64,000 nt of DNA from Thuidium tamariscinum (lineage: Eukaryota; Streptophyta; Bryopsida; Hypnales; Thuidiaceae), in NCBI GenBank assembly GCA_947034885.2, contig OX344750.2, forward strand, positions 33,776,821-33,840,820, read 5' to 3'. Positions 39,590-51,600 of the stretch are shown here, in pieces. Made by a program: the position numbers and the translations under genes. The notes below the pieces were generated by a model, which saw nothing but the letters and a program-made list of their open reading frames with translations, searched no databases and was not told the DNA's origin. Position 1 is the first letter of the stretch. Each line of letters opens with the position of its first letter.

Positions 39590-39814
39590 TGTGAATGGGC
39601 ATCCAAATCAACATTTTTATGTCAATCATCAACACAAACGTGTCAAATTGGACAAAAAAATGAACACTTTTATGTTCATAGAGAACAAAAAAGTGTCAAT
39701 TTGATTGTCCAAATCAACACTTTTTTGTTCATCATTGTCCAAATCAACATGTCCTAATTAACAAAATAAATCAACACTTTCTTGTAATTTTGGACGCTGA
39801 ATTTTCTACTAGTG
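39590..39814 (-). repeat. CACTA right terminal inverted repeat and subterminal repeats
   Basis: The terminus reads GAATTTTCTACTAGTG, the inverse of the left end. Inward lie repeated phrases: ATCCAAATCAACA at about 39600, GTCCAAATCAACAC at about 39707 and GTCCAAATCAACAT at about 39737, with CACTTTTTTGTTCAT. They match left-end phrases. Confidence 0.82.
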
Positions 39815-40423
39815 TTAGGGTTTATTAACATATACTACTTCATGTACACCTTTTATTTAAGACTTTTTCCTATGATTTAGAATTGAAGACGAAGAATGTG
39901 GGGCGATTGCAATGTCAAACAATACGTTGATTGAATATTGGACTGGATTTAAAAAAGCTCCCAAGCACTGTTTTTGCTCCTATGAAAGAGTGACCCTTGA
40001 TTTCAGGTTGATGGCCTCATTAACTAATCATAAATTGTTGGATTCGTATGGCATAAAATACGGAGAATAGGAGATTGACATATATTGGTTTAGGATTCTT
40101 GAGCAATTTGAAAGCAAGTACATAATTGATATAGTAATCTGTGGTTCAAAACAATTCATTATAAATTTATCATACAATTTGAGGTCAAGGATTAGGGTTA
40201 GGAGGTTACAACAAAATGACATAAGAGTTTTAGAAAAATAAGGGTAGTCACTGCAGAAAAAGATATATTCCTTGAAGATTCAGTACAAATGAAGGCCTAC
40301 AAAGACTTCATGAGGAACAAATAGTCATCCTCAATAGGTGTAGCGGGTGCTACATACAATCATGGATGGCGTAGAGTTATCTAATAATCCGGTATAGATG
40401 TGTTGAATGCTAGTACTACTAAA

Positions 40424-43400
40424 TTAGACCTTTATTTTTATCATTCCTGCTTTCTCTAGTAGTGTCATAATCTCATCCATGCTAAAGCTAGGGGCATGAA
40501 TGAACTTGTCCTTCTTTGGGTCAACCTTGCACAAATAACGAAAAATATAATATAAATGTTTGCAGTTAACATACTTCCCTCTCTTGCCAATGGATGCAGA
40601 CAACATACCAATGAAGTACAAGCAAGTGCAAGCTGGGAAATTTGAAATAGTAACACGATATACCATGTGATGAGGTTCTACACTAGATTGTAAAGTGATA
40701 ACAGCTCCAAGGCTTGGATAAGGGAGGATGTTCACTCCAAGGATATTGCCCGTGACATTTCTTGCACTCTCCCATTGATTTTGATGATCATTAGTGGGTG
40801 CCTTGTCATTCCTCCGAATGTTTTTTCCATTTCGAATACATGGAGGTTTGTCGGAGTGAGCTGCCTTTGAGTAGTTCCATTCCAAAACCTCGAAAAGTCT
40901 GGAAGATGTGAACAAGCGACGCGGAGACAGTGATGGGCGCTCTTGAAGGCGAAACCCAGCTTCGTGAAAAAGTATAATCTCATGAGAAGTCAGACTTGTA
41001 TCCAACATCACAGGCCAGATTTCAGGTAGTTGAGGGCGACTAAGGACATGAGACCTCCTAGGTCCCATAACGCAACGTTGAATGTCATCTGGGCAAAACC
41101 AGAAGTCATTTGTTTCAACATTCATACCTTTGTACTCGCGTTTCTGGCCTTTATACATTGGTGCTACTACAGCTTTAGAACCTCGAACTATGGACATCTT
41201 ACACTTCACCTCCGTCTGCACTTGAATGGCATGGCACTTCCTCTTGGACTTTACAGAAATGCGAGCAATGTACCACTGTGAAGGGTCACAATCCGTCTCC
41301 AAAACGTGCATGACATGAGGAAACACTGGATCTCCTTCATTTGTAGATGCATTCAGAGTAGTGTCAAATTTCAATTGTACTCTAGGGTGAGAGAAATTGA
41401 CCTTATCTGGGCGGTGAGAATCACCTTCAGCCCCAATAGGCTCATCATGCTTGCGCTTTGTGGAGCCAAAGACTTCCTCTCTTTCTAAATGGGGTATACG
41501 TGTACACAGTTCCTCCACACCAGGCATACTGCACAACGCATCAGTAATCTTCTTCCCGTCCATTGATGCTACTGCTCGCTCTAACTTCAGATCATGTCGG
41601 GATGGTCCAGTTCCAGAAGGTCCACCATTCAGGTACATGCGATAATTTGTCATTTGCATAAATGCTCGAATCCAGTCGTCACAAGTGGCAACATATAAGT
41701 CGGTACCACATTTCCCAGATGCTTGAAGCCACTTGTTGTGAATTGTTTCCGATAGGTTGCAGGATGGAATATCCGCTTCTTCGTCTGTTGACAAACTCTG
41801 GAAGTACAATGATAGGATATGTTAATAAAAGTGACAAATGAGAATAATATAACAAATCCTCAATAGCCATTTTAAAGAAGGAACAATCATTCACCCAATA
41901 CTATGAAAGAACTGTCCTGAGATATCCAAGATACTTTTGACTATTAATACAGAAAGAACCAAATCCAGCTAGGACATACAAGTGTTTTCATTTAGACCTG
42001 TGGTTTAAGTGGGGGCCAAGGCCGCGACATCAATCAATCACTAGGGGATCACGGGCCCTTTCCATAAGATGAGAGGTTGTATATTGGCTATGAAATGGGA
42101 AACCGCAATCCTACAGTGAAGGCCTCTCGGTGGCGAGATAGGATTCAGAGGACGATCCCAGTTGCAACTGAGGGACAAGTTCACTAAGTAGGAATAGTTC
42201 ATATGTGAAAATCTTGAAACTAAGGTTGTGATGAAGACAACATGGACTTTGTAGAAGAAGAAATAAATAAATGAAAATACTTACTGTCTCCATGAATCCA
42301 CCCCATTGGCGATAACGGAAGTGCCAAAAAGCTAACCATAGCTCTAGCTCTCTCAATGACTCTTCAGAGGCTGCACCGGACGAATACCACCATGCCTTGA
42401 TTTGAAGATACTTGCTCTCCACTTCGTCTAGAGTCTTTGCATCTTTGTAATCTCTACAAAGCCTTACGTGTTGTGCTTGCATATCTCTCTTGATGAGTCG
42501 CTCTGTGTGTTGTTTTAAAGAAGTTGCCCAGTGGAAAAGACATGTGCGTTCTCTATCAACCATTTTGATGGATGCATCACCGGACCCATAAACGATCCTA
42601 ACAGCATTTTAATTTGCTTGAGCACTATCTGCCATGAAGCCTTTGAAGTTGGGATTGTCCAAGCCATTTTTCTCCATAACTCGATTCAAGCATCTCCACA
42701 TAATGGCCTGGCCTCCGTGTCCTCGGATTGCATGTCGCAAACCGCTATAGTCATCACCTTGCAATAAATCGAATCATAAACATGACAAGCGATTGTGGTC
42801 CATCCTTTGACACACTTAACATGGTCAAACATAAGCCAACAATTTGCTAGATCCCCACCTGCTTGCATGCGCTTCACGAGATCGACTCCACTGCCAGGGC
42901 CATCCACTAGCATCTTGAAGAGGTAAACTTTCTCTTGTCCTTGTCCGGGAAATACACTGTCGTGAATGAACTCGATCTTAGCCTGCTTCTTCATTGCAAG
43001 TAAGGGGTTGATCTCACCTCCCCCGCTGCCATTGCTTCGAAAGGAGGCAATGATGTTCCGAACGTTTGGAGAACTTAAGACCTGGAACTTGTCCATCACT
43101 GCATCTAAGGCAGGCCCCTTCAACATTTCTTTCGGAGAATCACCTGAATGAACCAAAAACGTATCCAGGAATTCCTTGCTAGTAGCTAAAGCTATTGCGG
43201 AGGCTTTAGCTGTAGGAGTTTTTGCGACCTCCTTTTCTAGAAGGCCAGAAATGGTGTCTACTGAATCTCGACAAAGACCATCTAGAACCGGGTGGTTATG
43301 ATTGCCTAGGTGAATGCAAGCCCGGGTCATATGAGATGATCCTACGACATAGTAGATCCTAGCGTCACAGAAACTGACACAGGTAGGTGAAGCTTTACAA

Positions 43401-44440
43401 ACTCTACACACTAATGTAGAATCTCGTGGTGGTATTGACCCTACGAGAAACGGAGTACTAGTATTACCCAACCACTCAGTCTCGTTTTTCTTAGAACACC
43501 TAGATATGTAATTGCAAGATGTGTTCGTACAAATAAGGTGACCAACGCATGAAGACTTCCTAAATTTTAGTCCAAGGTTGTTGTGAATGTTTGAGGTCAT
43601 CGTGCGACACCACGTATGACCATCGTATCGTTTGTCCATGCCAGTCATACTCTTAGAAGAGTTGGACAAAGGTAATGAACGACAAGGTGGCAATTCTAGG
43701 ACAATATCACCGTCAAATGATGTAGGAAGAAATGGAACTGTCTTACGCTCAATCGAATCAAAATCTATCTGAGCTAGCTCATTTCTGCACCCTCGAATAC
43801 TACATAGCTTTTTTAGAGATTCTATAATATTAGAACTGCCTTGCTCTTGTGGATACAACGGCGGCCGAGAAAATACTGAACTACCAGCACTACTATCTCG
43901 CATACCAACGGATTGAGATGTGCCAAGGTGGACAAAAGTCCCAACGGTTTCTGATTCAGATGCAGGGCTGTTATACTTCTTTGGGACTTCCTCTGAATCA
44001 CTAGACAACTCAACAACAGGACAAGAGAAGCTTCCTTCATCATCCTTTGATGAAGTAAGACCGTAATGAAGAGAAGAGGGCGAGAGTCCATTAGGCTCTA
44101 TCTTGACGGCTCGCAACGTAGGAATAGAGGCTGCGTCGGGCACAGACACTGGCGTCAAAACCTCTGTTGAAGCAACCATGACATCTGATGCTAATCTATA
44201 TGCCCTGTAACGACCTGCACCTAAGTTCCAAAAAGGTCCGTCATCATTTCTAATTCTGTGGATAAGAATCGAGTGGATAAGCGTCCCAGATTTAGAAAGT
44301 ATCTCTTCTTCCACATAGATAGAAGACTCAACAAAACCATATCGCACATGAAGCAGGTGGCTTGAAACTTCCGCTAGACCAGAGCAGTCAAGACAAAGAT
44401 GAAGAGGGACCTCATGCCCATTTGCTCTGATTGAGGCCAT
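40424..44440 (-). pseudogene. MULE-transposase-related gene, copy 2 (nearly complete, two lesions)
   Basis: Two coding exons on the minus strand: 44440–42285 and 41797–40424, joined GT–AG in phase. Predicted features in order: an acidic-Ser motif VELSSDSEE near residue 145 that resembles a SUMO-interacting motif; a Cys/His cluster at about 290–390 (VCRVCKASPTC…, ACIHLGNHNHPV), a WRKY-GCM1-like finger; the transposase core (FDHVKCVKGWTTIACHVYD, NFKGFMADSAQAN, CLFHW); and a C-terminal SWIM finger CTCLYF…NCKHLYY. Lesion 1: a one-base frameshift near 42711, after QSEDTEA; the next frame continues IMWRCLNRVMEK. Lesion 2: an in-frame TAA near 42610 right after SAQAN. Otherwise the frame is well kept, so inactivation looks recent. 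Mutator-like fold assignment is by motif; no TIRs were found. Confidence 0.75.
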
Positions 44441-46420
44441 CGCATGAACACAGTACTGGAAAATGAAAAGTGAATGCTGTCTCCGTTGTGATGCATCATG
44501 ACTTTAAGCAGAGATTGTCTTGTTTAGGAGTCATGAAATTGTAGTATTTTTAAAAATAATTCAATTGTGGAACGCTAATAAGAAAATTAGGTAAAAATGA
44601 CATTAAGTGGATCAAATTCCCATGAAAATAACATTGATGAGTACTGAAGAACGGAATAATATCATGTTCTAAAATCTTGTTATATTGTGCTTGTCAGTCC
44701 AAGATGTGCTTACAGTCCACTTAATCTTTTTGAGTTTCAACTTTGAGTAGGCAACCTAACTTTTCATAATGAATACAGGTACCTGTATAGACAGTTTGAT
44801 TTACCTAGGACAAAATCACATCTTGTAAATCCATAGTAAATACAAATGCAGACAAGAATCTGATAATATTTTGCCTCCTAGAATTTCAGAAGTACAACAT
44901 ATAAGTAACTAAAATATATATAGTATGATCATAATGGATCGACTAATCCGTTGCAAAATGCTCAGGAATTAAGAATCAAAAATCCATGAACAACAGTCCT
45001 TTTTTAAAGGAAAGACCAATAAATTCAGTTGTTAAATACTATAACAATGGTGACTTTCAAATCTACACCCAAATCCACTTGTAGCGTAAATATAAGATCA
45101 AATGAAATCGGAAGTTCAAAAATTGAAACCAGAGATACTAACGGACAACGTCAACCTGTAGACATATAAATTATGATTTCACACTATGGAATAATTCATT
45201 TTCGAGATAGAAAGTAAGCGTTAGAATAGACATGTATCCATCTATAAGACACGAGTTATTCAATACTTGGGTGAATTCAGTTTTTATAGAGACGCCAAAT
45301 TATGGTTGAATCCATTCCCGAATGCAGTAGGAAGTCTGTAGGTAAAAAAAGAAAGAGGGGGATGAGTCGATGCTTTAGTAGTTTGAAGTCCTTGAGAATG
45401 TCTCGTGAAAATTGACGCAGACATCTCGAAATTGCTCAGTCATCACCGAATGAGGGACAAGATATGAGTGGGATGCCGGAAGATACTTATATTGATGGAG
45501 TCAATGAAAATGGTGGACTACCTCGCCCAAGTATTCACACCAAATTCCTTGCGCACATCCAGGAGAAGAACGTCAACAGAACTCAACCATGCAATGTAAG
45601 TTCTTGTACTCACCAAACCCAATGCATGGTATTCCATCTATGCAAGGTCCGTTTCATTCTATTGCACACCAATTCAATTCAATCTATCTTCCAAATTTCC
45701 AATTACATAGGTGTCAACGATGTTCAAATCAATTCAAATACTATGATTTTTTTATTTTATATTTGAGAATATTTTATTATTTTGAATTAAAAAAATAAAA
45801 TAAAATAAAAAAATGACCCTTGCCGGCCTAAGCCCAACAGGATCCCGATTAGGGTTTCCTCGACAGAGGCCGGCGCACTGTCAGGTAGAGAGGAGCGCGC
45901 TTAGGGAACACACAAGGTGTCTGGTTGCACGTTGATGAGTGAAGTTGGGTAAGTCTTCAAAACTCGAATCTTCTCTTGATCTTCACTCGAATTTTTGCTT
46001 GAATCTTCACTTGTTCTTTTGTTGGCCTATCCTGTGGTTGGCTCTATAGGGCCAAGGGTGAAGGTGTGTGATAAGAAACAAGGCTTCGAACAGGTAAAAC
46101 GGGACGGCCAATATGAGTGACCGTTCGGATGATGGGCCTCTAAACTTCAAACCCACGATGACCAGGAAGCGCCTTTCATCAATGGGAACAACATAAAAGA
46201 TCGACCATGTGGGCCATTAATCCCACTTCGTCACCACAAACACAAAATGGAGCGCTTACTCGATAACCACGGCTTGCAACGGTTTTACAATGCAGAAATT
46301 GAATTTTCAACTAGCCTCCAAAACTAGCTGGGAATAACAGAAATGAAAACGAGCCACAAGCCACAACACAAAGCTAGATCCTCGGCATGTACGGCCTTCG
46401 AATCTTCAAGTCTTCAAAAA
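44441..46420. other. No gene recognised
   Basis: Mixed AT-rich DNA upstream of the MULE-related copy. An open frame at 45464–45766 (100 codons) lacks recognisable motifs. Around 45835–45930 the sequence is GC-richer, without coding sign. Confidence 0.4.
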
Positions 46421-46429
46421 AATCCAAAG

Positions 46430-46556
46430 AACCCAAAGAACCCAAAGAACCCAAAGAACCCAAAGAACCCAAAGAACCCCAAAGAACTTCAAAGAACCCC
46501 AAAGAACTTCAAAGAACCCCAAAGAACCCCAAAGAACCCCAAAGAACACTAGAAAA
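46430..46556. repeat. Microsatellite of CCCAAAGAA units
   Basis: About five exact AACCCAAAG units are followed by longer CCCCAAAGAA and CTTCAAAGAA variants. It produces spurious Lys-Asn-Pro or Lys-Glu-Pro open frames. Confidence 0.85.
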
Positions 46557-46574
46557 CTTCTCCTCTTACTAGTT

Positions 46575-47440
46575 GCGACTTGCTTTCTAGTGCTACAGAT
46601 GGCTTAAGTCTCCAAATACTTAGTGTAATAGCATTTTGGAAAGATAACTTTACAAGGAAAACACCCTCCAAATCTCAACTATATCTAAACTACTGTCCAA
46701 AAGTTATTAGAGTGCAAAGTAGCGGTTCCTTAAATCCCTTGGCAACCAAATATTGCCTCTATATTTTTCTATAACTTTTGAACTACAAATCCAAATTGCA
46801 AGTGTGATAGCAATTTAGAATCCTCAAACTAATATCCACAATCTCAAAAAGTTTCATGAGAAACTAAGACTCTGTCCAAAGGTTATTAAGGAACAAAGTC
46901 TCGGTTTTCTAAACTATAAAGGCTACACTCCTTCCTATCTTCTACACTCTATAATTTCTTCAATAAGAGTTCAAATGAAGTGAATGAACTCATTATGAAT
47001 AGGAAATTCTACAAACTAACTCTACAAGAATTTTCAAAGACATATGAGAAACACACCCAAAGTTGTGGTTGTTTCAAGTCACGGCTTTTCTCCTTTCAAA
47101 CTCAAATTTTCCTCCAGACCTTCAACTCCTCATAACTTTCTCCTCATAACTTTCTCCTCCAAACTCCAAATCAGATGAGTGATGACTTTTTGGAAAGCTA
47201 CTACAATGATATACAATCCCTCTAAATCTCAAGACAAGATGAAAAATATTTCAAAAGTTATGGCTCAAAGAAGCCTCTGCTCTTCTCAATGGAAGACCTT
47301 AGGTCCTCTCAACTTCAAAACTCTATAACTTTTGATCCACAAGTCCAAATTCAACTTGCAAGCACAATTTGGAAAGGTCTAATCACAAGGAATCAGATGC
47401 CAAAGTTTCAATTCCAAAGATTCAATTCTCAATGAGCTAC
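46575..47440. repeat. Diverged ~180–190-bp tandem repeat
   Basis: A recurring phrase of the form AACTTTTGA-CACAA-TCCAAATT followed by TTTGGAAAG occurs at about 46773, 46950, 47136 and 47329, spaced 177, 186 and 193 bp. Units share an AAAGTTAT/CAAAG block in their second half. Divergence is high. Confidence 0.45.
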
Positions 47441-47796
47441 ATCAACCCAAAATTCGGCTTCAAAAACCCCCGTTAACACTCACATACAAAACTCCTTTTC
47501 CACACACCAACTAAGCATTTTTTCCCTAATTTCCTCCCCATCATAAGTGAGGGGGTGAGGCACATCAGCCTATACCCCTACCAAGACCCCACCTAAGATT
47601 CCAATCACTTCCCCATTCACACTCTCCCTTATCACCAAACCCCAAGCTAATTTTTCTATCACAAAAACTTCATTCTACATTTAATCACACATTACGATTA
47701 AAATAAAAATACTCAAAATATAAAATTAAGAACTAACATTCAATAAATGTTTATTAGAGATTAAAAACTAGAGTTCCAATCGAAGCTTCACTTCAT

Positions 47797-48165
47797 TTAC
47801 AGAAACTTGAGGATGCGTTTGATTGTTGCAGCGACATAATCAGCACGTTTCGCTTTTGTCAAAGGATTCACCGGTCCTTCTAACCATCGTTCGTGACCGC
47901 GACTCCCTTCAATAGGCCTCACCATACCAAAGTATTGTTCGTCGTTTAGACCTTCAAAACATCCTTCAAACGTCACTTCACGACTTCTGGGCTCAACACA
48001 CTCAACTTGCAATAAGATCACCAAAGCTCGAGCATCTCGTTGAAGGTTCCCGTGCCACCGTTGCTCCACACGAGGTTGTTTCGGCGGTCGAGAAGGCCCA
48101 GAAAAAACCCTCCAGTTCGACATTCTAGTTCTAATGTGAAAACTAAACTCACCAACGAAATCCAA
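47797..48165 (-). CDS. Hypothetical protein, 122 aa
   Basis: A single open frame starts MDFVGEFSFHIRTR, with an internal Met at residue 15 (MSNWRVFSGPSRPP) as an alternative start. It is Arg-rich and moderately charged, ending AATIKRILKFL. It has no signal peptide, membrane segment or motif I recognise. Its composition is more coding-like than the surrounding DNA, and it lies head-to-head with the ParB-like gene, about 460 bp from its ATG. It could be a small gene, a first exon or a chance ORF. Confidence 0.4.
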   Translation of the reverse strand: MDFVGEFSFHIRTRMSNWRVFSGPSRPPKQPRVEQRWHGNLQRDARALVILLQVECVEPRSREVTFEGCFEGLNDEQYFGMVRPIEGSRGHERWLEGPVNPLTKAKRADYVAATIKRILKFL

Positions 48166-48622
48166 TGAAACTCTAAGGCAAAATCATGTTCTTATATGAA
48201 TGTTGTACATCTCAATAGAACAGCGTCACCTTGAAGTTATTCAAAGAATTAACGTCACCTTGAAGCTACCCAATAAAACATATTATAATATGTTTGTACA
48301 ATATGTAGGAATTTACAACAGGACAGCGCACAGGCCCTCGACACGCCTCTCTCCCTCCCACCGCGGCACTTTGCGTGCATCCTCTAGAGAGGTTGTTGCT
48401 ACCCTGCTCGAGATTTCGAATCTCCTTCGCGTGATCTCATTGTCCTCTTGGTGTGAATTCTGATTGTATAAACCTTTGCAGTCCCACAATCAATTTACTT
48501 CTCAAAATACGAAATTCTCATTTGTGAATGCATTTCTCCCTTTTGGATTTCTTGTTATTGGTTTTCTTGCGAATTCTTCTAATGAAACAATCACTTTGTG
48601 TCAGATTGTTTGCGTAGCATCA

Positions 48623-51600
48623 ATGAAGACTCGAAGCGGGGCGATTGTGAGGACGGAAGCCACCGCCGTGCGCCACAAAGAGAATGATCCACCTGATCTC
48701 GAGGTATGAAAATGAGGCCTATAATCTTGCATTTTAATCTCGTTCTAAGGAATTTGTGATCTATTTCTTGCGTTTGGGGTGGGCAATCACACCCCACCCA
48801 AGTAGGTCGGGCGGCCCAGGCCCTCTCGCCACCGAGAGCTCGGTTGAGGGGGGCCGCGGCCTAAGTTCTTTTTTTAAAAATTGGATGCCTGTCTGTCCGA
48901 ATGGGGTGGGCAATCACACCCCACCCCAAGCAGGTCGCGCGGCTCGGGCCCTCTCGCCACCGAGAGCCCGGTTGAGGGGGGCCGCGACCTGAGTTCTTCT
49001 TTTAAAAATTAGATTCATGTCTGTTCGAATGGGTGGGCAATCACACCCCACCCCAAGCAGGTCGCGCGCCCCGGGCCCTCTCGCCACCGAGAGCTTGGCT
49101 GAGGGGGGCCGCGACCTGAGTTCTTTTTTAAAAAATTGGATTCCTGTCTGTTCGAATGGGGTGGGCAATCACACCCCACCCCAAATAGGTCGCACGCCCC
49201 GGGCCCTCTCGCCATCGAGAGCCCGGCTGAGGGGGGCCGCGACCTGAGTTTTTATTTTAAAAATTGGATTCCTGTCTGTTCGAATGGGGTGGGCAATCAC
49301 ACCCCACCCCAAGCAGGTCGCGCGCCCCGGGCCCTCTCGCCACTGAGAACCCGGTTGAGGGGGGCCGCGGCCTGAGTTTTTATTTTAAAAATTGGATTCC
49401 TGTCTATCCAAATGGGGTGGGCAATCACACCCCACCCCAAGCAGGTCGCGCGCCCCGGGGCCGTTATTTGTATTCTGATTGTGCTAACATCCATCTATTT
49501 TCCTATTGCATGATTAGGTGAATGATACACGTGTTACATCCTTAGATCCGTCCTCTACCGACGCGGGAGTAGAAGATACTGAGGACCATAGTGTTCCTGC
49601 TCTTTCAATACCGAATCCTGCGGCTGGAGTAGGAGATTCTCATAGACAAGGCGTTCCTTCGAGTTCACTACCGGTCCCCACCCCGGAGGATGAAGACCAA
49701 ATTCGAAGATCCCAGAACGTTGATTCAATATCAACAATTGCTAGTATGAGAATTTCTCCTCATCATCTCTCCCGAATGGCAATTCCTTTATGTTGTATGG
49801 TCCCCATGCCAATGGTTCGGCCCACCTTGGATTGTGATGTGGACGAGTTGGAGACAAAATACGTTCACGGGTACGAAGATGGAGCAAGAGTATTTTATGT
49901 TTCTGTCTCAAACGAGGAGGGTGAGGTTGGTGTATTTTCTGAAGATGACAAGCTTCAATGGGGACCAATTTGGAATTCAGTGAATGCTGAGTTCAACAAG
50001 GAGCTCCGCAGTCACATTGAGTTGCAACACTTGGTCGATGCCAAGTTCTACATTTGCGATGGCAACCACAGGTATGCTGCTTGAATGCGGCATATAAAAA
50101 GGCTTCATAGTGGAGATACTAAGTGGCACGTTCGAGTGGACTCAATCGTCTTGGACACGAAGGATAGGCTTGGGACAGCAATGCAAATCATGCACGATGT
50201 GAACAAGTGAGTTCTCTTTTCTTATTACCACTGGTTTGTATTGAGATATCTATTGACCATTTGGAATGCTTACAGTGTGTTTGTTTATGAAGGCACACGG
50301 AGAATTCATTCGTGAAGACAAACCTTGTCCACACACTCTATCGTGTTCGTAAGTATGGAACAATGTCCATTGAGAAGTTTGCGGAGCTCTTGAGCCCAGA
50401 GGAAGTTAGACTTTGCGGCAGCCACGCCCAAAGAAAGACTTGGTATACGATGCCTCTGGATGTATTCACCACATTCATTTTTTAGGTTTGACAATGTAAA
50501 CTTTGTCTTATTGGTATGTAATTCAGTTTCGAAGGACATTTTGTTTTATTTGTTGATTTCGTCATAACATTCAAATTGCTCATGAACTCTTTCTTGTTTT
50601 GGCAGCAAGAAATATCTATTGCATCAGATGCTGCAGTTCGCAAGTATCGTGAGGAGACTGCCCCAGAAGATGTATGTAGTGCTGGTATTACAAATGCTAT
50701 GAGAAGTGCTACCAAGGATGCCACAGACAAGCTTTATAAAAAGCTTTCTAAGATTGTGTCCGTTGCTAATCTAACATTGGGAGATGACTGGCTGAAAGAG
50801 GTGTGTCATTATAGCTTTAAAATTCTTGTCAATTTTTATGCTACCTTATGTTTAATTCTATTATGTGTTGTTTTATGCTTGCAGATTGAGAGGCACTGGA
50901 GTTTGTATAGTGTCTAGGAGTTGACGCTTGACAAGCTTCAACTTATTGCTACTGCCAATGCTAGCCCACAACACAAGGTGAAGTGGCTGAAGTGGATAAA
51001 TTCATCCGCTCCTACTCGTGAAGCTCGTCGGGTTCCACCCCGACTAGCTAATGACGATAAGATTGGTTCTTTCTTATCGAAGGCGGTATGGTTTGCAGGG
51101 GTAAGTAAGGATATGCATTTCATTTCTTTTACTTTTATTTAAGACGCTTAGTAAGGATGATTTGCCTAGATGTGCTGATATGATTCCTATTTGTGTGTAG
51201 TTGGAAGATGCAGCTCTTGAATTGTATGACACCATCCTCAAGTCTGACAACATCCAAGTTAACATGGACGTGCCCGCTGAGCCAATGTCTCTTTCTGACT
51301 ACATCGAGTCTTGGAGGATGAAGTTGTGGGAGCACTCATATCCCGGAGTTTTCAAAGGTGCTAAGGCATTCAAGAAATCTGAGTCCTTTAAAGACTATAA
51401 GGGCTCCCTTCTTGCCGTGAGACGGCTCTTATACAGGTAGTTCTTTCACTTCATTTTGATTTGCACCTTCAGTTATTTACCTTAGTTTTTATTAGGAATT
51501 TGGAATGTCGACAATGTCTTTGGAATGTAATGTACATATTGACATAACTCATGATCATAGAAGCATCATTTTTCATTGCTTCCATCACGAGTTCTAATTG

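Larger units (their letters stand above)
32543..39814 (+). mobile_element. CACTA (En/Spm-like) element carrying captured host gene fragments
   Basis: The left end is CACTACTAGAAAATGG and the right end, reverse-complemented, is CACTAGTAGAAAATTC. Both are followed by GTCCAAA a few bases in. The element is 7272 bp and flanked by the 3-bp direct repeat TTA (32540–32542 and 39815–39817), the duplication size known for CACTA elements. Subterminal regions hold repeats of the type GTCCAAATCAACA with CTTTTTTGTT, typical of TnpA-binding subterminal repeats. No TnpD/transposase is seen; the interior is made of pieces of CIAO1, a CID-domain gene, PRP31 and an unrecognised divergent fragment. This is a non-autonomous gene-capturing element. 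Confidence 0.88.
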
